Source: Anaerosoma sp034007245 | GTDB taxonomy: Bacteria; Actinomycetota; Coriobacteriia; Anaerosomatales; Anaerosomataceae | DNA: 7,176 nt | Assembly (NCBI GenBank): GCA_034007245.1 | Contig: JAVERH010000113.1 | Location: forward strand, 1-7,176 | Direction of reading: 5' to 3' | Shown: in pieces, positions 6,027 through 7,176 of the stretch | Position numbering within the stretch: the stretch's first letter is position 1 | Layout of the letters: each line of letters opens with the position of its first letter | Position numbers and translations under genes: made by a program | Notes under the pieces: generated by a model | Databases searched by the model: none | Told to the model about the DNA's origin: nothing | What the model saw: the letters and a program-made list of their open reading frames with translations, nothing else

Positions 6027-7175
6027 ATGAATAAGACGATCCCGGAGCGCATCCTCGACAGAGTGAACGTCCCGTTGATGGCATGGGTGGGAGCTCTTCT
6101 GATATACGGAACGGTGATGGTCGCCTCTGCCACCGAAGGAATGAGCAGTGGCTTGCTCACGCGGCATCTGGTGGGCGTGGGAGTCGGGCTCGTGCCGCTC
6201 GTGATCGCCTGGCTTATCGATTACACACGGCTTCGCGGTTGGCAGGGTCCTCTCATCGCGTTCGGCGCGTTCCTGCTGATCAGCCCGCGGGTTCCCGGAC
6301 TCGGTACCACTGCCAAAGGCGCCACATCGTGGCTCCAGATCGCCGATGTCCGCCTATTCCAGCCGTCCGAGCCTGCCAAGCTGGTCTTCATCGTGGTACT
6401 GGCTGCTGTGATCGCCAGCATGAAGGGGCGGGTGGATACTCCGGGCCGGGCGATGAAGGTGTTCGCTTATCTGGCGGGTGCGGTACTCCTCATCATGATG
6501 CAGCCCGACCTGGGCACCGGTATGGTTTTTGTCGCACTCACGTTCATCATGCTTATCGTGGGCGGTCTCAAGGGGCGTTACTTCGCGGTGCTCGCGGTCG
6601 CCTCCGTCATCCTGATCGGAGCTGTTCTCGGTCTGGACCCGGTCCTGGACAAGATGGCCGGGAGCGATGTCGGGCTGAAGGATTACCAGAAGAACCGGCT
6701 GCTCGTCTTCATCGATCCGGATCTTGACCCACACGATGCGGGGTACAACCTGGCGCAGTCCAAGATCGCTATCGGCTCGGGCGGCCTGGCGGGTAAGGGT
6801 CTCGGGTCGGGTACGCAGTCGAACCTGCACTTTATTCCCGAGCGGCATACGGATTTCATCTTCTCAGTACTCGGAGAGGAACTCGGCTTCCTGGGCGCGG
6901 TGTCGCTGCTGGGACTCTATCTGGCGCTCTTACTGACGGCATTGGCGATTGCGAACTCTTCGCGTGACCTGTACGGTGCGCTCATCGCAACCGGTGTGCT
7001 TGGTATGTGGATGTTCCAGATACTGGAGAACGTCGGCATGACAGTGGGTATGATGCCTATCACGGGTATTCCACTGCCATTCATGAGCTTCGGCAGTTCG
7101 GCGATGGTCACCAATCTTGGTGCCGTCGGCCTGCTGCTCTCGGTCTGGTCACGGCGCTACGGCGCCGGAACGTGA
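6027..7175 (+). CDS. rodA: RodA, SEDS-family peptidoglycan glycosyltransferase
   Basis: The 382-residue polytopic protein, with about ten membrane helices, polymerises lipid II into glycan strands and works with PBP2 encoded just upstream. SEDS signatures are Q-P-S-E-P-A-K-L (112-119), M-Q-P-D-L-G-T (158-164), Y-N-L-A-Q-S-K-I-A-I-G-S-G-G-L-x-G-K-G, F-I-P-E-R-H-T-D-F-I-F-S-V-L-G-E-E (with D276, which corresponds by motif to the essential aspartate of characterised RodA proteins), and P-L-P-F-M-S-F-G-S-S-A near the end. ATG 6027 has AGGTGA at 6015-6020 as ribosome binding site, overlapping the mrdA stop; GTG 6024 is an alternative adding one residue. The gap to mrdA is 6 bases. The gene is complete, its TGA ending one base before the window does, so any downstream operon member cannot be judged. 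Confidence 0.97.
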   Translation: MNKTIPERILDRVNVPLMAWVGALLIYGTVMVASATEGMSSGLLTRHLVGVGVGLVPLVIAWLIDYTRLRGWQGPLIAFGAFLLISPRVPGLGTTAKGATSWLQIADVRLFQPSEPAKLVFIVVLAAVIASMKGRVDTPGRAMKVFAYLAGAVLLIMMQPDLGTGMVFVALTFIMLIVGGLKGRYFAVLAVASVILIGAVLGLDPVLDKMAGSDVGLKDYQKNRLLVFIDPDLDPHDAGYNLAQSKIAIGSGGLAGKGLGSGTQSNLHFIPERHTDFIFSVLGEELGFLGAVSLLGLYLALLLTALAIANSSRDLYGALIATGVLGMWMFQILENVGMTVGMMPITGIPLPFMSFGSSAMVTNLGAVGLLLSVWSRRYGAGT

Positions 7176-7176
7176 C

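Noticed and set aside
5430..6167. Antisense open frame of 245 codons opposite mrdA and rodA
   Set aside because: Shadow of high-GC coding sequence, rich in His/Arg/Asp with no recognisable domain and spanning the junction of two real genes.

Overview
The window is a high-GC, gene-dense stretch with every gene on the + strand. It holds the end of a NusG domain II protein, a Gx-type membrane transporter, a RadC-family JAMM protein, and then a complete rod-shape (elongasome) operon: mreB, mreC, mreD, mrdA (PBP2) and rodA. Gene content, high GC and GTG/TTG starts suggest a rod-shaped bacterium, most likely an actinobacterium of the Coriobacteriia or a related lineage that keeps the Firmicutes-like NusG_II/Gx gene pair. 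A high-GC Firmicute is a real alternative. This assignment is inferred from gene content and base composition; no rRNA or other marker is present.

Layout: positions 1-219 carry the C-terminal 72 codons of the NusG_II protein. The Gx transporter gene overlaps its end and runs to 739. radC follows after about 20 bases (761-1423). The only sizeable non-coding gap, 1424-1634, holds a plausible extended -10 promoter and a structured leader in front of mreB, which starts at TTG. From there mreB (1635-2675), mreC (2691-3548), mreD (3545-4057, ATGA overlap with mreC), mrdA (4098-6020) and rodA (6027-7175) are packed tightly enough to be one transcription unit. No convincing intrinsic terminator was seen.

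Together MreB filaments, the MreC/MreD membrane scaffold, the transpeptidase PBP2 and the SEDS glycosyltransferase RodA make the machine that inserts peptidoglycan along the cell side wall. Each of the five carries the expected catalytic or signature residues and near-normal length, so the set looks intact and functional. The first two genes belong to a different theme (membrane redox, cofactor or isoprenoid neighbourhoods in other bacteria), and radC is a frequent but unexplained neighbour of mreB.

I did not find a novel system. The points most worth a second look are a Cys-Cys-His-Cys set in PBP2 at the spacing of the Asp-Asp-His-Cys zinc site described for Acinetobacter PBP2, and a structured mreB leader with two short elements able to pair with the Shine-Dalgarno sequence.
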